From Mesodorylaimus sp. YZB2_4 (Eukaryota > Nematoda > Enoplea > Dorylaimida > Dorylaimidae), in NCBI GenBank assembly GCA_030248295.1, contig JASANH010001617.1, positions 124,001-188,000 of the forward strand: a DNA stretch of 64,000 nt. Reading direction: 5' to 3'. Below are positions 37,301 through 49,397 of the stretch, piece after piece (the stretch's first letter is position 1; each line of letters begins with the position of its first letter). The translations under genes and the position numbers were made by a program. The notes beneath the pieces were generated by a model that was not told where the DNA came from, searched no databases, and saw only the letters and a list, made by a program, of their open reading frames with translations.

Positions 37301-39511
37301 GAAGTGAGCAAAAGGGAACATCAAATTTCAGAAAGTTCATAGAGCGAACGCAAGGAAAGATTCGGAACAACGTCGCTTAACAAAACAGCAGGACGACATG
37401 ATTCAGCGCGTCTTAGAAGCCCAACGAGATCTAGACGACGGGTAAGCGCCTACGCATGCAACCCAATAACTGCTTACAGACTTCCGCTTCAGCGATCGTC
37501 GCCAAATCCTTATTGAACACGCTCATAATCAAGACGTTCTCAGTTCTATGCTAGTATTGACCAAGCTACGGCAAGAACGTATCCTAGCTCGTGCACTTGC
37601 TGAGCGAAAACTGAAGTTAGAAAACCAGAACAAAGAAAAGGTAGCCATTTTAGAGAAAAAACGTGGTCGCAGATCAGCGAGGAAAGTCGCCGATGGACAA
37701 GTCAAGGTAAACAGCAGCGACTAGTTGCCTTGATCCAAGCACTGAATCATGACTTCAGGAAGAAGAACCAAACGTTGCTGGAACAATAGCAGATTTGGAA
37801 GCCGAGAAAGAGCGGCTTCTGCAAGAGCTACGAGATGCAACTGCTGTCGAAACCAAAGCTTTGATGGGTCAGCAAGAAACCAATATGGCTGCTTTGATTG
37901 GACGGCTGCAGGTACGAAAAATGTCTTGGCTAGTGTGCGCCCTCCCGGATCTTTCTTTTTGCTCTGGCTTGAGCAAAGACAGGTATGTTGATACTTCCTC
38001 TCCAGGTACAGACCGCCTGGTTTTTTCAGGTTGGCCAAGCTCGTAGACAAATCCTCTTGGAAAGGCAAGACCAACTGGTCAAAAAGATGGAGGTAAGATG
38101 ATGTGCCGTTGTCCTTGGCGCAGTAGCATGCTAGATTGCTCGATAGCGCGAATTTAGTGTGTTCTGTCTGTCAGTCTTCGCCGATGTCACGTGTCAGTGG
38201 ATCTAGTGTACTGTATTTAGTGTGCATGCTTATTTCAGTTCCTACGACTTCTAGAGGTAAGTGCCCTAGCTGCCCACTGATGCCTTCACTGCCGCAGTTT
38301 CACGGTAGATACATAATTCGCATGGTTGCATGAGCATTGCATGCTGCATATACAAAGTTTTGTACCACCTGCCCGTTTGCCCTATCGACGCCACCACCAT
38401 TGCTTCGCCTTTCCTGATTTATCCACCAGTTTTTCAGATGGCTTCTTTTCAGCACGAACTCAAACAACAAGTTCAAAATCTGCCGCCACCCGATCCGAAT
38501 CGATTGGAGGAACTGATGCTTGAGCATAGACGTCAAGTCGAACACTTGAACAAAGCCCTTGACGAATCGAGGCAACGTCAGTTGCAAATGCTAAGAGAGC
38601 GGCTTGAAGAAAAGCGTTTGAAGACTAAAAAGTGAGAGTTCAAGTACTCGTAGTACTTAACTTTACGGAAGCCGTGTATCCCTCTTTCAGGAACTTGGAA
38701 GCCAAGTTTGAAGCAGAAGAGGAAGAAATCCTGACCCGCTCACTGAAAACTAAGATGAGGTCTTATAGTTTGTTACTAGCCATTGCTAACGAAAGCATAT
38801 CTACAGTTCTGATTTCAGCTTTGCCAGCACTCTTCTTTGCCAAAACAAGCTGACCGCACGTCACCAGCGGGCGTTAGAACAGTTAGAGCTGCAAACAAAA
38901 TCAGAACTTGAACGACAGAAAGAACAATTGAATAAGCAAATGCAAAAAGAGCTAGAAAGAACGCTGTTGGTAAGGATGACTTCGTGTTTCCTAAACTCCA
39001 GAGCTATCATTATCCTTTTCGTCTTCAGGAGCAGAAAAAACAGTTTTTGAGCCAGTTGGCGGCAGTATGCAAAATGACACCAGATGAGATCAAAGCTATG
39101 TCACGAGCTGCTCAAGGTTTGCATTCCGAGTCTGTTTCCCCTAGCAGCAGTCTCTTTGACAATTTGATTGCAGAATCGCACAAACAATCACAACCACGGC
39201 AAGCAAGAGATTCACCTCCATTGCCGCCACCAGTTATACCCTCTCCCCGAGTACCCGTTGTGCCGCTGCCCGCTCCCGTTACCAGCACCATGCAACCAAT
39301 GACCAGCAACAATGTCTCTTTGGGGCTCCCAATTGGCCATGCCCAACCAGAGGGCGGTCGCTTACCGCCAATTGAAAGAATGGGTTTTCGATCAGTAGCT
39401 GGTGGCGGAAGTGACGCTATGGGGGACGTGACTTCACCAAGAAAAAGAAGGAAGAAGAAAAGCAAACGTATCAAGCAAGTAGCTGCTAACGATGACAGTG
39501 ATTCGGTTTAA
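34381..39511 (+). CDS. EVC/limbin-like single-pass coiled-coil protein
   Basis: Twenty-one exons join in phase to 1047 aa: 34381-34620, 34673-34777, 34840-35021, 35081-35165, 35231-35383, 35513-35602, 35661-35735, 35789-35872, 36342-36707, 36768-36866, 36926-37067, 37127-37194, 37332-37441, 37493-37706, 37759-37911, 38030-38092, 38239-38256, 38438-38631, 38691-38759, 38819-38969 and 39029-39511. A short N-terminus leads to one membrane helix (about residues 49-72, LWLCFAIIFGLIIGTVLALI) followed by basic residues. The rest is a long cytosolic coiled coil. The last part (EQKKQFLSQLAAVCKMTPDE) precedes a Pro-rich stretch and a basic tail (RKRRKKKSKR). N-terminal helix, long coiled coil and this C-terminal segment resemble EVC/EVC2, which act in Hedgehog signalling at the ciliary base. 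Similarity is low outside the coiled coil, so the assignment is tentative. Exon 38239-38256 is an 18-nt microexon. Confidence 0.6.
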
Positions 39512-40287
39512 CCTTGCAAAAAGGCTTACTATGCCTGCCTGTTTCAGTATTTATGATCGCTGTGATCGATATGCTTCGCGTAAGCTTTCAATATAAGCCT
39601 TTTCGCTGCATTTGTCCTGCACGGTTACGGGAGCCTAATTATTTCTATCAATACAAAAGTTTGGCGACAACAGGTCAGTCATCGGACTCAAAGAAGCATC
39701 AATGACTCAGGAATATCAATACAACGTGGACGCCAAGATTTCGCCTTTAGTTCACTTCTGCAAACATAACGCTCATCCTTAGATGCCGCGTTTTTAAGCT
39801 TATTTTCCAATGTCCAGTTATGTCCGGCGCGAGATTCTGTTACAGGTTCTGTGAACACTGACTAAAGGTCACTGCCCCCATTTGTCACTGTCTCAATGGG
39901 TCACAATAGTGCTTCGATTTGTCATCCAATGAGGCGACATAACGAGACCAATTCATGCCCTCTCTCTGATATATGATGAAGAGCCCCGAAGAACTCTTCT
40001 GATCATGATCCAACCAATCGTTGGAGCGAATAAACATTTATAGCAAAATTCGCAAGGTGCACGTCCCTACTTTCTTAGCTGTGCGGTAAAAACTATCAGC
40101 AAGACTTATCAGGGCACAATTCGCTGTGCACCACGGCAAGTGCACGTACACTTTCGAAATGCAATAGACTTTACTGTCCATGGGGTCAAAACACAAGATG
40201 AAGATAATCGGAACTGAAATCACATTCTATGTGTCGAGAAAGAAAGCCTTCTCGAAAATTCTACTGCAGATATTCGACACCATGGAT
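39512..40287. other. Intergenic DNA between convergent genes
   Basis: Contains the 3' UTRs of the EVC-like gene (+) and the Kunitz gene (-), which converge here. Nothing else recognised. Confidence 0.4.
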
Positions 40288-40944
40288 CTAGGCGGTAGAT
40301 GACTCTTGAGCGCGACTAGGCCCAGCCGAGCAGTCAATGATTGAACGCGAACATCCATCAGTGCCCGTGATCTTTACATATTGACAATCGGATGGTAGAA
40401 GCTGAGCGTGTAGAATAGGCTGGCAAGGCCCGGATGGTTGTCTGTCTGGACAATGGATAACCTCTTCGAAACAGCCGTTTTCTAATTTCATTCTGCGTTT
40501 CACTTGACACCCTGGGTCCGAAACAGATGGCACCGAAGATGGCGGGGGGCATGCTACAGAATATCATACAATGGCCTGACATGGCATGAAATTAATTGGA
40601 CGCGATACTTACGAGGTACTCTTCTCATTAATCGGCATCCTTCCTGACACTTTTCTTGGCTATGAAAAAGGTTATCAGTGCCTCGACATCCACCGTAGAT
40701 AAACTCAGTGCATTTGCGTTGGCCTTCATCGTAACGCCATTTGTGAAAGCGGGCCATACATGCAGGTCCTTCCATTGTGGACGGCCTGCGGCATTTCCTT
40801 ATCAGCGCTGGTAAGGGTCTCGGCTCGCTCGTAGCATGAACGCTCTGTAATAATGAGACACCACGGCCCTCCTGTGTCCTACTGCTACAATGTACTTACC
40901 ACAAATATTGTTGAGAATATGATAGTAACAGGAATTAACCTCAT
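40288..40944 (-). CDS. Secreted Kunitz-domain protease inhibitor-like protein
   Basis: Three exons, 40944-40900, 40844-40613 and 40553-40288, give 180 aa. The first exon encodes a signal peptide (MRLIPVTIIFSTIFV). The Kunitz domain follows in exon 2: six Cys with spacings of 10, 15, 7, 12 and 3, containing FIYGGCRGTDNLF. The first spacing is normally 8, so there are two extra residues before the reactive loop. The P1 position (first residue after Cys2) is Met rather than Lys/Arg, so trypsin inhibition is unlikely; elastase-, chymotrypsin-like or non-inhibitory roles are open. Exon 3 adds two short related Cys units (GCQVKRRM..NGCFEEVIHC and DCQYVKITGTDGCSRSIIDC) that I cannot assign. Likely extracellular. 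Confidence 0.85.
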
Positions 40945-43012
40945 TGTGTGTCGAAACAGAGCCAGAAATAAGAAGGGCTATCAGGACAGCCAGTGCTTCG
41001 AGTTCTCTCCTAGGTGATGACTAGTCTCCTTCTTCCGTCGAAGAAAAAGCATGCGTGATTTATCTCCACAGCTGCCTGGTCACATCTGAGAAATCTGCGT
41101 CCAAGGTTTTTAAACTCTACTTAAGCCGAGCAGAAGAAACATCGACATCTAGGAATGTTTGACGAGTCGACAGACTGAAATACAGGAGCTAGTTTAGTAT
41201 ACTGTATACGAAAGAGTGTTTAGATGTGTAAGGATATTCAGAGTCTAACGTTAGTCGGCATACCAAGATTTGATTGTCAGCAATGTGCATTTATAAATTC
41301 CACCGACAAAGAATCCTGAACTACATTGCATGAAAGTATCCCCCACCCAGCCAGAGAGAAGATGAGAATCGAAATCCAGTATTTCAGGATATCAGGTCAC
41401 TACACAATCGGTTCTTCTTGCCCCTTGCCAATTGGAGCTGATTGCTTGCGTAAGCGTCTCAGGACTGGGGTGCATTGTAATAGCAGCCACGCTATTACCA
41501 TACCACAGAACAGCTGTGGGCACTCTGGGAGGTGGGGCATACAACTTGGCAAAGCCGAGTTCAGGAGCAGTCAAGGACGTGCTCAAACAAAGGTGGCGTA
41601 TAGTTGACCAGTCGAATCAGCCGCTCATAGAAGCTACCTTGCCACGGCGATCGGAGTGTCTTGAACGCGAGCGAAGATCAAGGATGTCATAGCCTAGGAA
41701 TGCTGGTAATGTAAAGTGAGAATGTAAAGATAGACCATGGACCATGGAGACTAAAAGAAAAATAACGATGAAATTTAATTTTCCAAAGATTTTTTCCTCG
41801 CCCAAATGCCCAAAAAAGTGAGATCGACAATCGACGGGAACAGAAATCAACAAATGACGAGATCTCTTCAAGTCCGACGCGGCGCATTATTCAAATTGCT
41901 GAAAGTTGACCAGACGACCTTGTACAGAAAAGGCGAGGGCATTGTCTACCGAGGCCATCCTCAGAGTCACTTGTTTATGAGCTTCACGAACTGATCGGCT
42001 TCATCCATTTATCCGCTATCTTCATTCACTTTGAGCGGGACCTGAAATACAAGAAGTGTGCAATCTTTATCAGCATGGTACCCATCACAAAACTCTCTCC
42101 CCCAACTACCATCTAGCTCCGAGAAGAGAAACCATCCAACTTTTACAAGCTATTGGCCGCTAGGGTATTCGGCCTCACGCATTGATTGCAAACGAGCCTA
42201 ACAGACTTGATCTCCAGCTATGGGAAATCTCAAAAAACACATGAACATAGCCTTACCTCTTTTATTTGGCGTCTTTCTCGCAAAATTATTGACTGCAGAT
42301 CGGTGGTCCATACGTGAATATATGTGGCCCACACAAATAACACTAAATAGCCAAATCATTGAATCGATAAAAATCCGAGCAGACGTTGGTTGATGAAGAG
42401 ACATTAATTTGCGGTCCCGCTCGCATTCTCATTCAAAATAAAGCAAAAAATTGCATCACCGAATCTTTTGGATTAAATTTAGAGATTTGACTTTCGGCAA
42501 GTACACGAGTGCAGAGAATGCACTAAAACTCAAAGTTATTGCATTTGCTGCAGCCGCCTCCACTACTCCAGCGTAGAAAATCAGGGTTGCCAGACGCTAA
42601 TAGTGAATCCCGTCGCACGTGACCCTAAAAACATTCACAAAACCTTCATCACTTATCCAAAAGCCGTCAATGATTTCCTCACAAAAAAAAAACGCTTGCT
42701 GTATCAACGAGCTGGAATCACAACGAGGCCAGACAACGGGAGCATCAAGCTTTCACTGAACGGCGCCTTGCTAGCTGCAACATTTCTTCGATAAAATCTA
42801 GTGGCTCATAAGCAAGATTAGTAGTATCTCCAGCTTCTTTAACCTCAACATCAGTAGCGTCTATCTTAGAATAAAACATTTTCCCCTTTGGCGCAATAAA
42901 ATTATGAGGCTGAGCACCTTGAGAACAACACAGAATCTACATACTGCGTCACACACGAGTCCATGACGCGCTTTTTTAGATGAAGACTCCATAATCCCCG
43001 ACCAGATACAAT
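40945..43012. other. Intergenic DNA, no supported gene
   Basis: Several frames of 60-93 codons occur on both strands without motifs. The part next to 43013 may hold further decayed BEL/Pao sequence, but I cannot identify retroelement protein motifs there. Confidence 0.35.
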
Positions 43013-44686
43013 CTTCATCAAGAATCGCGTAAACAAAATCCGCTCCATCGAAAACGTATCCTATCGCTTCGTCCCGGGAAAATCGAATCCAGCCGATATA
43101 GCCTCTCGCGGTACCACTCCAGAAAACTACAGTTCGCTTAACTTATGGTGGAAAGGACGTGACTTCCTCTCCAAATCGCCCGACAAATGGCCTGCTTCTC
43201 CTGAAATTTCAGCTCCCATATCGTCTATAGACACACAGACTCTCATCAGCGTGAATCCTCCGAAGGAAACCGATATTCTTCAACGATTCACGACACTTCA
43301 ACGCCTCATTCTTAGATTTTCTTGTAAATCAAATCTACGCCGACTATCGAACTAACTGGGGATGAAATCGCTAACACTCAACATTATCTGATTCGCCACA
43401 TTCAGAACAGTCACTACCCAGATGGTCCTTCGTCTGTTCCCGGCCTACGCACCTTTCTCGACGCGGAATGCATCATCCGATGTACGACACGCTTGGAAAA
43501 ATCGGATCTCCAAACGTCAGCGAAAATTCCTATATTGCTCCCAAAACGAAGCGGATTCTCGCGTCTCCTTATTATGGACACTCACGTTCAGCTGAAACAC
43601 GCTGGGGTCGCGCATACTCTATCCGCTATTCGGCAAAGATTCTGGATACCTGCTGGGCGTTCAGTCATCTTCTCAGTCCTTCGTCATTGTCTTGTATGCA
43701 AACGCGTCGATGGCGGCCCGTATACGGCCCCTCTATTCCCTCCCCTCCCCGCTTCGCGAGTGACAAAAACGCTCCCTTTCTCTCATACTGGCCTCGACTA
43801 TCTTGGGCCACTCTTAGTCAAAACGAAATTGGGTTTGGAAAAGAACTGGATCTGCATCTTCACTTGTCTCACTACGCGTGCAATTCACCTCGAATTGGTC
43901 GATAATCTTACCTCATCCGAATTTCTCTTATGCCTTTCTCGCTTCATCTCTCGACGTGGTAAACCCACCTCAATCATTTCCGACAACGCGAAACAATTTA
44001 AACAAACCAAACAATTCTTCTCCTCTTACTGCCTCGATCACGAAATCGTATGGCATTTCATCACGGAATCCGCTCCCTGGGAAGGAGGTTTCTACGAACG
44101 TCTAATTAGTATGGTCAAGCAATGCCTCCGTAAATCCATCGATCATTCTACTCTGACCGTGTCGCAGCTTAGCTCGCTTATCTATGAAATCGAAGCGGTC
44201 CTGAACTCTCGCCCACTTGTCTACGTTGGATCCGATATTGAAGATGGAGAGTGCCTAACTCCCCAGCTTTTCCTCTCCTCACGAACGTCGTCCGCAATCA
44301 ACGACTCCTTTACAACGGATCGCAAGTTTCGTAACGCAGACCTCGTCACCCTTTGGCGGAAGAGCCGAGGCTATCTTGAAACATTCTGGCAACATTGGCG
44401 ACGCCAGTACCTTACGTCCCTTATGGAAAGGTCTCGTTGGACGCACCGCCAGCCCCGAATCAAGTCCCCTCATACTCCCCAAATAGGGGAAATCGTTCTT
44501 GTGAAAGCGCCCGCTCCCAGAATGCACTGGCCCATGGGCAAAATCGTCGATTTGAAACGCGGTACGGATGGGCAAGTCCAAAGCGCCAACATTCGATTCT
44601 CGTCTGGACGAACGATTCGTCGCCCTATCCAGAATCTGTATCCTCTTGAATGCGCCGCCTCGCATGCACAACAGTCAGACGTATAG
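43013..44686 (+). mobile_element. pol: 5'-truncated BEL/Pao LTR retrotransposon pol (RNase H end, integrase)
   Basis: From 43013 the frame encodes the characteristic Pao segment YRFVPGKSNPADIASRG..LWWKGRDFL, at the end of the RT/RNase H region. The frame shifts near 43350, and sequence resumes (LTGDEIANTQHYLIRHIQ..) into the long frame ending at 44686. That frame holds the integrase HHCC zinc motif (KHAGVAHTL..CLVCKR), the catalytic D (LDYLGP), D (SDNAKQF) and E (WEGGFYERL), and a C-terminal DUF5641-type region (RNADLVTLWRK..GEIVLVKAP). Gag, protease and most of RT are absent and the frame is broken, so this copy cannot move by itself. The integrase frame itself is uninterrupted. Confidence 0.85.
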
Positions 44687-44962
44687 AGCATACAAATACG
44701 TCTGAGATCTATCTATGTCTTATCTGAAGGTCGTTCGTCGAGTTTATCTAAATACGTATCTAAAGTGTGATCTGAAAGTTCGGTTTTCGCATGAATAACT
44801 CTTCTGTAGTCTCTAAAAGCTCCCTTTTCTCTTTTTGGTAGACTAATCCCACTATAATATACAATACCTTTCTGATAGAACCCCCTCGTGAGCGAATCCC
44901 TTCAGGAATCCATGAACTATGGTCCCAACTTTTCCCTTCTGGGCATCTCTCGCACGCCGGAG

Positions 44963-45252
44963 TGTCGCGACGGAGCGCGATGGATTCAACGCTCACATTA
45001 CAGCCCAGGAGAAGCATCGTCGATCCGTGACTTTACGATTTTACTCTTTTCCTCTTTTATGCCTAGTTCGCTTTCCTGTGGCTGATTCTTCGTTCTGTCT
45101 CTGACCAGAGTGGTCGCCTGCTTATCTTTGTCCGTAAAAGACAGTGTAACGAAGCTGTGATATATTCAGTCTCTCTCCTCTAGCCGACCTGAGCAGTCCG
45201 TCCTCACGTCGCTCTCTTCAACTACGCTTCCACAACGCTCCTCTCGCTACAC
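44963..45252 (+). repeat. Possible 3' LTR of the BEL/Pao element
   Basis: Downstream of pol, sequence beginning TGTCGCGACGG and ending near CTCTCGCTACA before the satellite has LTR-like features: the TG..CA ends, and a TATATTCAGT box followed by pyrimidine-rich sequence. No second copy exists in the window to confirm it, and the polypurine tract is not obvious. Confidence 0.3.
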
Positions 45253-47790
45253 TTGTGGACTGGGAACGGTTTTGTGGCTACACTTTTATGATAACGTTGT
45301 ACAAGCCTTATGCGCTGGAGCATTTCCCTTGTTTAATCTTGATGTGTTTATGACGGTAATCGTGATGTTCAGCTTGCTAAGTGAGATGAGAATTTTTCAG
45401 CCATATAATAGTCAAAAAGATATCTATCCCAACTCCTGTCGTCCACTTGATAGTTGAGCTCAGATTTTTCTTGCCTGTACGCTGGGAACTGTTCGGTGGC
45501 TAAACTCCTATGATAGTGTCGTGTGGAGCTTATGTGTTGAAGCATTTTACTTGTTCGATCTCGATGTGTTCATGACAATAATCGTTATGTTTCCCCTGCT
45601 TAGTAAAATGAGAATCTTTCAGCCATATGATAGTCGAAAAGAATATCTATCCCAACTTCTGTCGTCTCTTTAAGAATTGGGCTCAGAATATTTTCGCTTG
45701 TGGACTGGGAACAGTTTTGTGGCTACACTTTTATGACAACGTTGTACAAGCCCCATGAGTCAGCGCATCCCATTTGTAAGATCATGATGTGTCCATAGAC
45801 AATAATCGTGATGCTTCGCTCGCCTGGTTAGGTTAGAACTTTTCAGCCATATGATAGTCGAGTAGGATATCTACCCCAACTCCTGCCGTCTACTTGATAG
45901 TTGAGCTCAGAATTTTCTTTCCAGTACGCTGGGAACAGTTAGGTGGCTAAACTTCTATGATAGCGTTAAACAGAGCTTATGTGTTGGAGCATTTCACTTG
46001 TTAAATCTTGATGTGTTCATGACAATAATCGTTATGTTTCGCTTGCTTAGTAAGATGAGAATCTTTCAGCCATATGATAGTCGAAAAGAATATCTATCCC
46101 AACTTCTGTTGTCTATTTAAAAATTGGGCTCAGAATATTTTTGCTTGTGGACTGGGAACAGTTTTGTGGCTACACCTTTATGATAGCGTCGTTCAAGCCT
46201 TATGCGCTGGAGCATTTCACTTGTTCGATCTTGATATGTTTATGACGTTAGTCGTAATGTCACGCTTGGTTAGTAAGATGAGAATTTTTTGGCCTTATAA
46301 TAGTCGAAAAGGATATCTATACCAACTGCTGTCGTCCACTTGATAGTTGAGCTCAGAATTTTCTTTCCAGTACGCTGGGAACAGTTCGGTGGCTAAACTT
46401 CTATGATAGTGTTGTACGGAGCTTATGTTGTGAAGCATTTTACTTGTTCAATCTTGTTGTGTTCATGACGATAATCAGTATGTTCCGCTTGCTTAGTAAG
46501 ATGAGAATATTCCAGCCGTATGATAGTCGAAAAGAATATCTATCCCAACTCCTGTCGTCCACTTGATAGTTGAGCTCAGATTTTTCTTGCCTGTACGCTG
46601 GGAACTGTTCGGTGGCTAAACTCCTATGATAGTGTCGTGTGGAGCTTATGTGTTGAAGCATTTTACTTGTTCGATCTCGATGTGTTCATGACAATAATCG
46701 TTATGTTTCCCTTGCTTAGTAAAATGAGAATCTTTCAGCCATATGATAGTCGAAAAGAATATCTATCCCAACTTCTGTCGTCTCTTTAAGAAATGGGCTC
46801 AGAATATTTTCGCTTGTAGACTGGGAACAGTTTTGTGGCTACACTTTTATGACAACGTTGTACAAGCCCCATGAGTCAGCGCATCCCATTTGTAAGATCA
46901 TGATGTGTCCATAGACAATAATCGTGATGCTTCGCTCGCCTGGTTAGGTTAGAACTTTTCAGCCATATGATAGTCGAGTAGGATATCTACCCCAACTCCT
47001 GCCGTCTACTTGATAGTTGAGCTCAGAATTTTCTTTCCAGTACGCTGGGAACAGTTCGGTGGCTAAACTTCTATGATAGTGTTGTACAGAGCTTATGTTG
47101 TGAAGCATTTTACTTGTTCAATCTTGTTGTGTTAATGACGATAATCGTTATGTTCCGCTTGCTTAGTAAGATGAGAATATTCCAGCCGTATGATAGTCGA
47201 TAAGAATATCTATCCCAACTTCTGTTGTCTATTTAAAAATTGGGCTCAGAATATTTTCGCTCATGGACTAGGAACAGGTTGGTGGCTACACTTTTATGAT
47301 AGCGTCGTACAAGCCTTGTGCGCTGGAGCATTTCACTTGTTTGATCTTGATGTGTTTATGACATTAATCGTGATGTTCCGCTTGCTTAGTAAGATGAGAA
47401 TTTTTTGGCCATATAATAGTCGAAAAGGATATCTATACCAACTGCTGTCGTCTACTTGATAGTTGATGTCAGAATTTTCTTGCCTGTACGCTGGGAACTG
47501 TTCGGTGGCTAAACTTCTATGATGGTGTTGTACGGAGCTTATGTGTTGAAGCATTTTTCTTGTTCAATCTTGATGTGTACATGACAATAATCGTTATGTT
47601 TCGCTTGCTTAGTAAGATCAGAATCTTTCAGCCATATGATAGTCGAGTAGGATATCTATCCCAACTCCTGTCGTCTACCTAAAAGTTGACTCAGAATGTC
47701 TTTGCCCGTACGCTGGGAACTGTTTTGTGGCTACACTTTTACGATAACGTTGTACAAGCTTTATGTGTTAGATGATTAATTTCATCAGAT
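45253..47790. repeat. Satellite array, ~223-bp unit with higher-order structure
   Basis: About eleven and a half tandem units begin with CTGGGAAC.GTT..GTGGCTA near 45255, 45480, 45700, 45930, 46151, 46376, 46599, 46821, 47048, 47266, 47491 and 47716. Two subtypes are visible: A (GTTTTGTGGCTACACTTTTATGA) and B (GTTCGGTGGCTAAACT.CTATGAT). They mostly alternate, giving a ~450-bp dimer, with one BB junction at 46376/46599. A block from about 45451 to 45940 is nearly identical to 46567-47056, an offset of 1116 bp or five units, indicating a recent multi-unit duplication. Frames of ~89 codons at 46074 and 47190 are repeat-encoded and not genes. Confidence 0.95.
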
Positions 47791-49397
47791 CGTGATGAGT
47801 TTGTAGACAAAAATCCCTTCTCCGCAGCGTTCCAGCCTTGATGGGCTTTGTCCTTCAGACCCCCCTCGAGCCTATATGAATTCAACGCCTTTGGGAGGGT
47901 GTGCTCTTGGTGGTATGAAACCCCCTTTCTACTTAGCCTTCCCTCTGAAGAAACAGAATGTTAGCCGGCTGATACTTCTCTCTTTCTTCTTCTTGTCACT
48001 CCATGTTTTTTTCGCAGGCATTTTAGACTAAGCCCAATTCTAAATTGAGGTCGAAAAAGCCCTCCTCTGAGCAAAAACTCTGTGTTTCACCAAAAACTCC
48101 CCGCAAACTGTTTCACGACCCCACGCTAGTCTTAATCTGGATCTCACTTTCAGAGTCACGGCTAACAAAATAAATACTTATGCGCGATGCGCGCTTTCGC
48201 GTATGGGGAGCAAAGTGAAAGAGTAAAAGATGGTTAACCCCACTTCGAAAGAAAGAACACTAGATGGGCGAAGTATCCTGCTCGCCGACTATAAGGCTAA
48301 AGGGCTCTTATCTAACTAAGTAAGAGAATACATAAGGATAATCTTCAATAGACTTATCGTAATCCAACAACAAAAATGCTTTTACGATAAGGTTTGTGCA
48401 TTATAATAAATATGCATGAGAGTACCATTCGCATATAACCAGCATGAGCCTTTAGTTGAAGCACGACCAAGGCCCTGAATCGTTTCTGAGGACTGCCTGC
48501 AGCCAGCTATTGTGACTCAAGGACTTTGTGTGGGAAGCTGAATCGTAGATCAGTAAAGCACATAAGCACCTAGCTAGACCAGGTGCCTCTAACTCTTATT
48601 CACTGCGCTTTTGGACTTTCACCCTCTCGGCTGTTCAAGGTCTTCACCATCACCACTGAAGCCACTAAACGCGGGTGGCAGCTCCCATGATCAGTTATTG
48701 ACATTATGATCTTTCTGCAAAATTAGCAATTTTGTATGTGCGCTTCATCTTCCATTTTGGCTTAAGTTCGGCCTCACTGTTGTCGTTTTCAGGTGTGCCC
48801 CGGTAAAGGAGTTAATCGATGGCTTTGATCTGCTCCTTTGTGTACGTCGAATCGTTTGGGCGACTCCTGGACCCACTGAAGAATCTGGCCATGGTGCCAT
48901 AAATGAAGAGTGGGGCGACGATTACTTGTGTGCATGCTCGTAATGTATTCGTTCTTTGCGGGCTATGTTGCATGGTTTCGTACAAAAATCTAGCTCTTGT
49001 CTTCGTATTTGAGAAAAAACAGCAACAGGCAGAAATCATTAGCGAATGGCCACATACACTGCAGACATGTGTGTCAGAGCGGATGACCCGATTGAAACTG
49101 CTTGTCCTAGCACTGTGAGATTGGGGTTCAGTGGTGGTGGTGCAGCCAAGGTGATCATAGCACTCGTCATCAGACACTTTTCCAAATACATGTATTCAAA
49201 CAGAGATACACAAACAGCCCCATGTTGACCCATGGTAAGCTGCATACCATGGTAATAATCACATATAAAACTCGACTGGGTGTCTGCCAAATATAGCACA
49301 TTTCATATACTCAATAGGGGTTCTTAGAAATGCAAACACAAACAGAAAAAGTTATATGCACCCCGTGTCCTAATGGCACCCAAAAATGACCTCAGAT
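47791..49397. other. Intergenic DNA, nothing recognised
   Basis: The first ~100 bp is decayed satellite edge. Several short frames exist, including 121 codons at 48812-49177 (-), without motif support. The right end is the 3' UTR of FAM184. Confidence 0.35.

Noticed and set aside
41326..42794. Several frames of 60-93 codons between the Kunitz gene and BEL/Pao
   Set aside because: None shows retroelement or other domain motifs on inspection.
46074..47459. Two 89-codon near-identical open frames
   Set aside because: They lie entirely within satellite units and exist because the unit happens to be open in that phase; stops interrupt other units.
48812..49177. 121-codon minus-strand frame with several Cys
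   Set aside because: No signal peptide, domain, splice partner or codon bias; it lies in the gap after the satellite.
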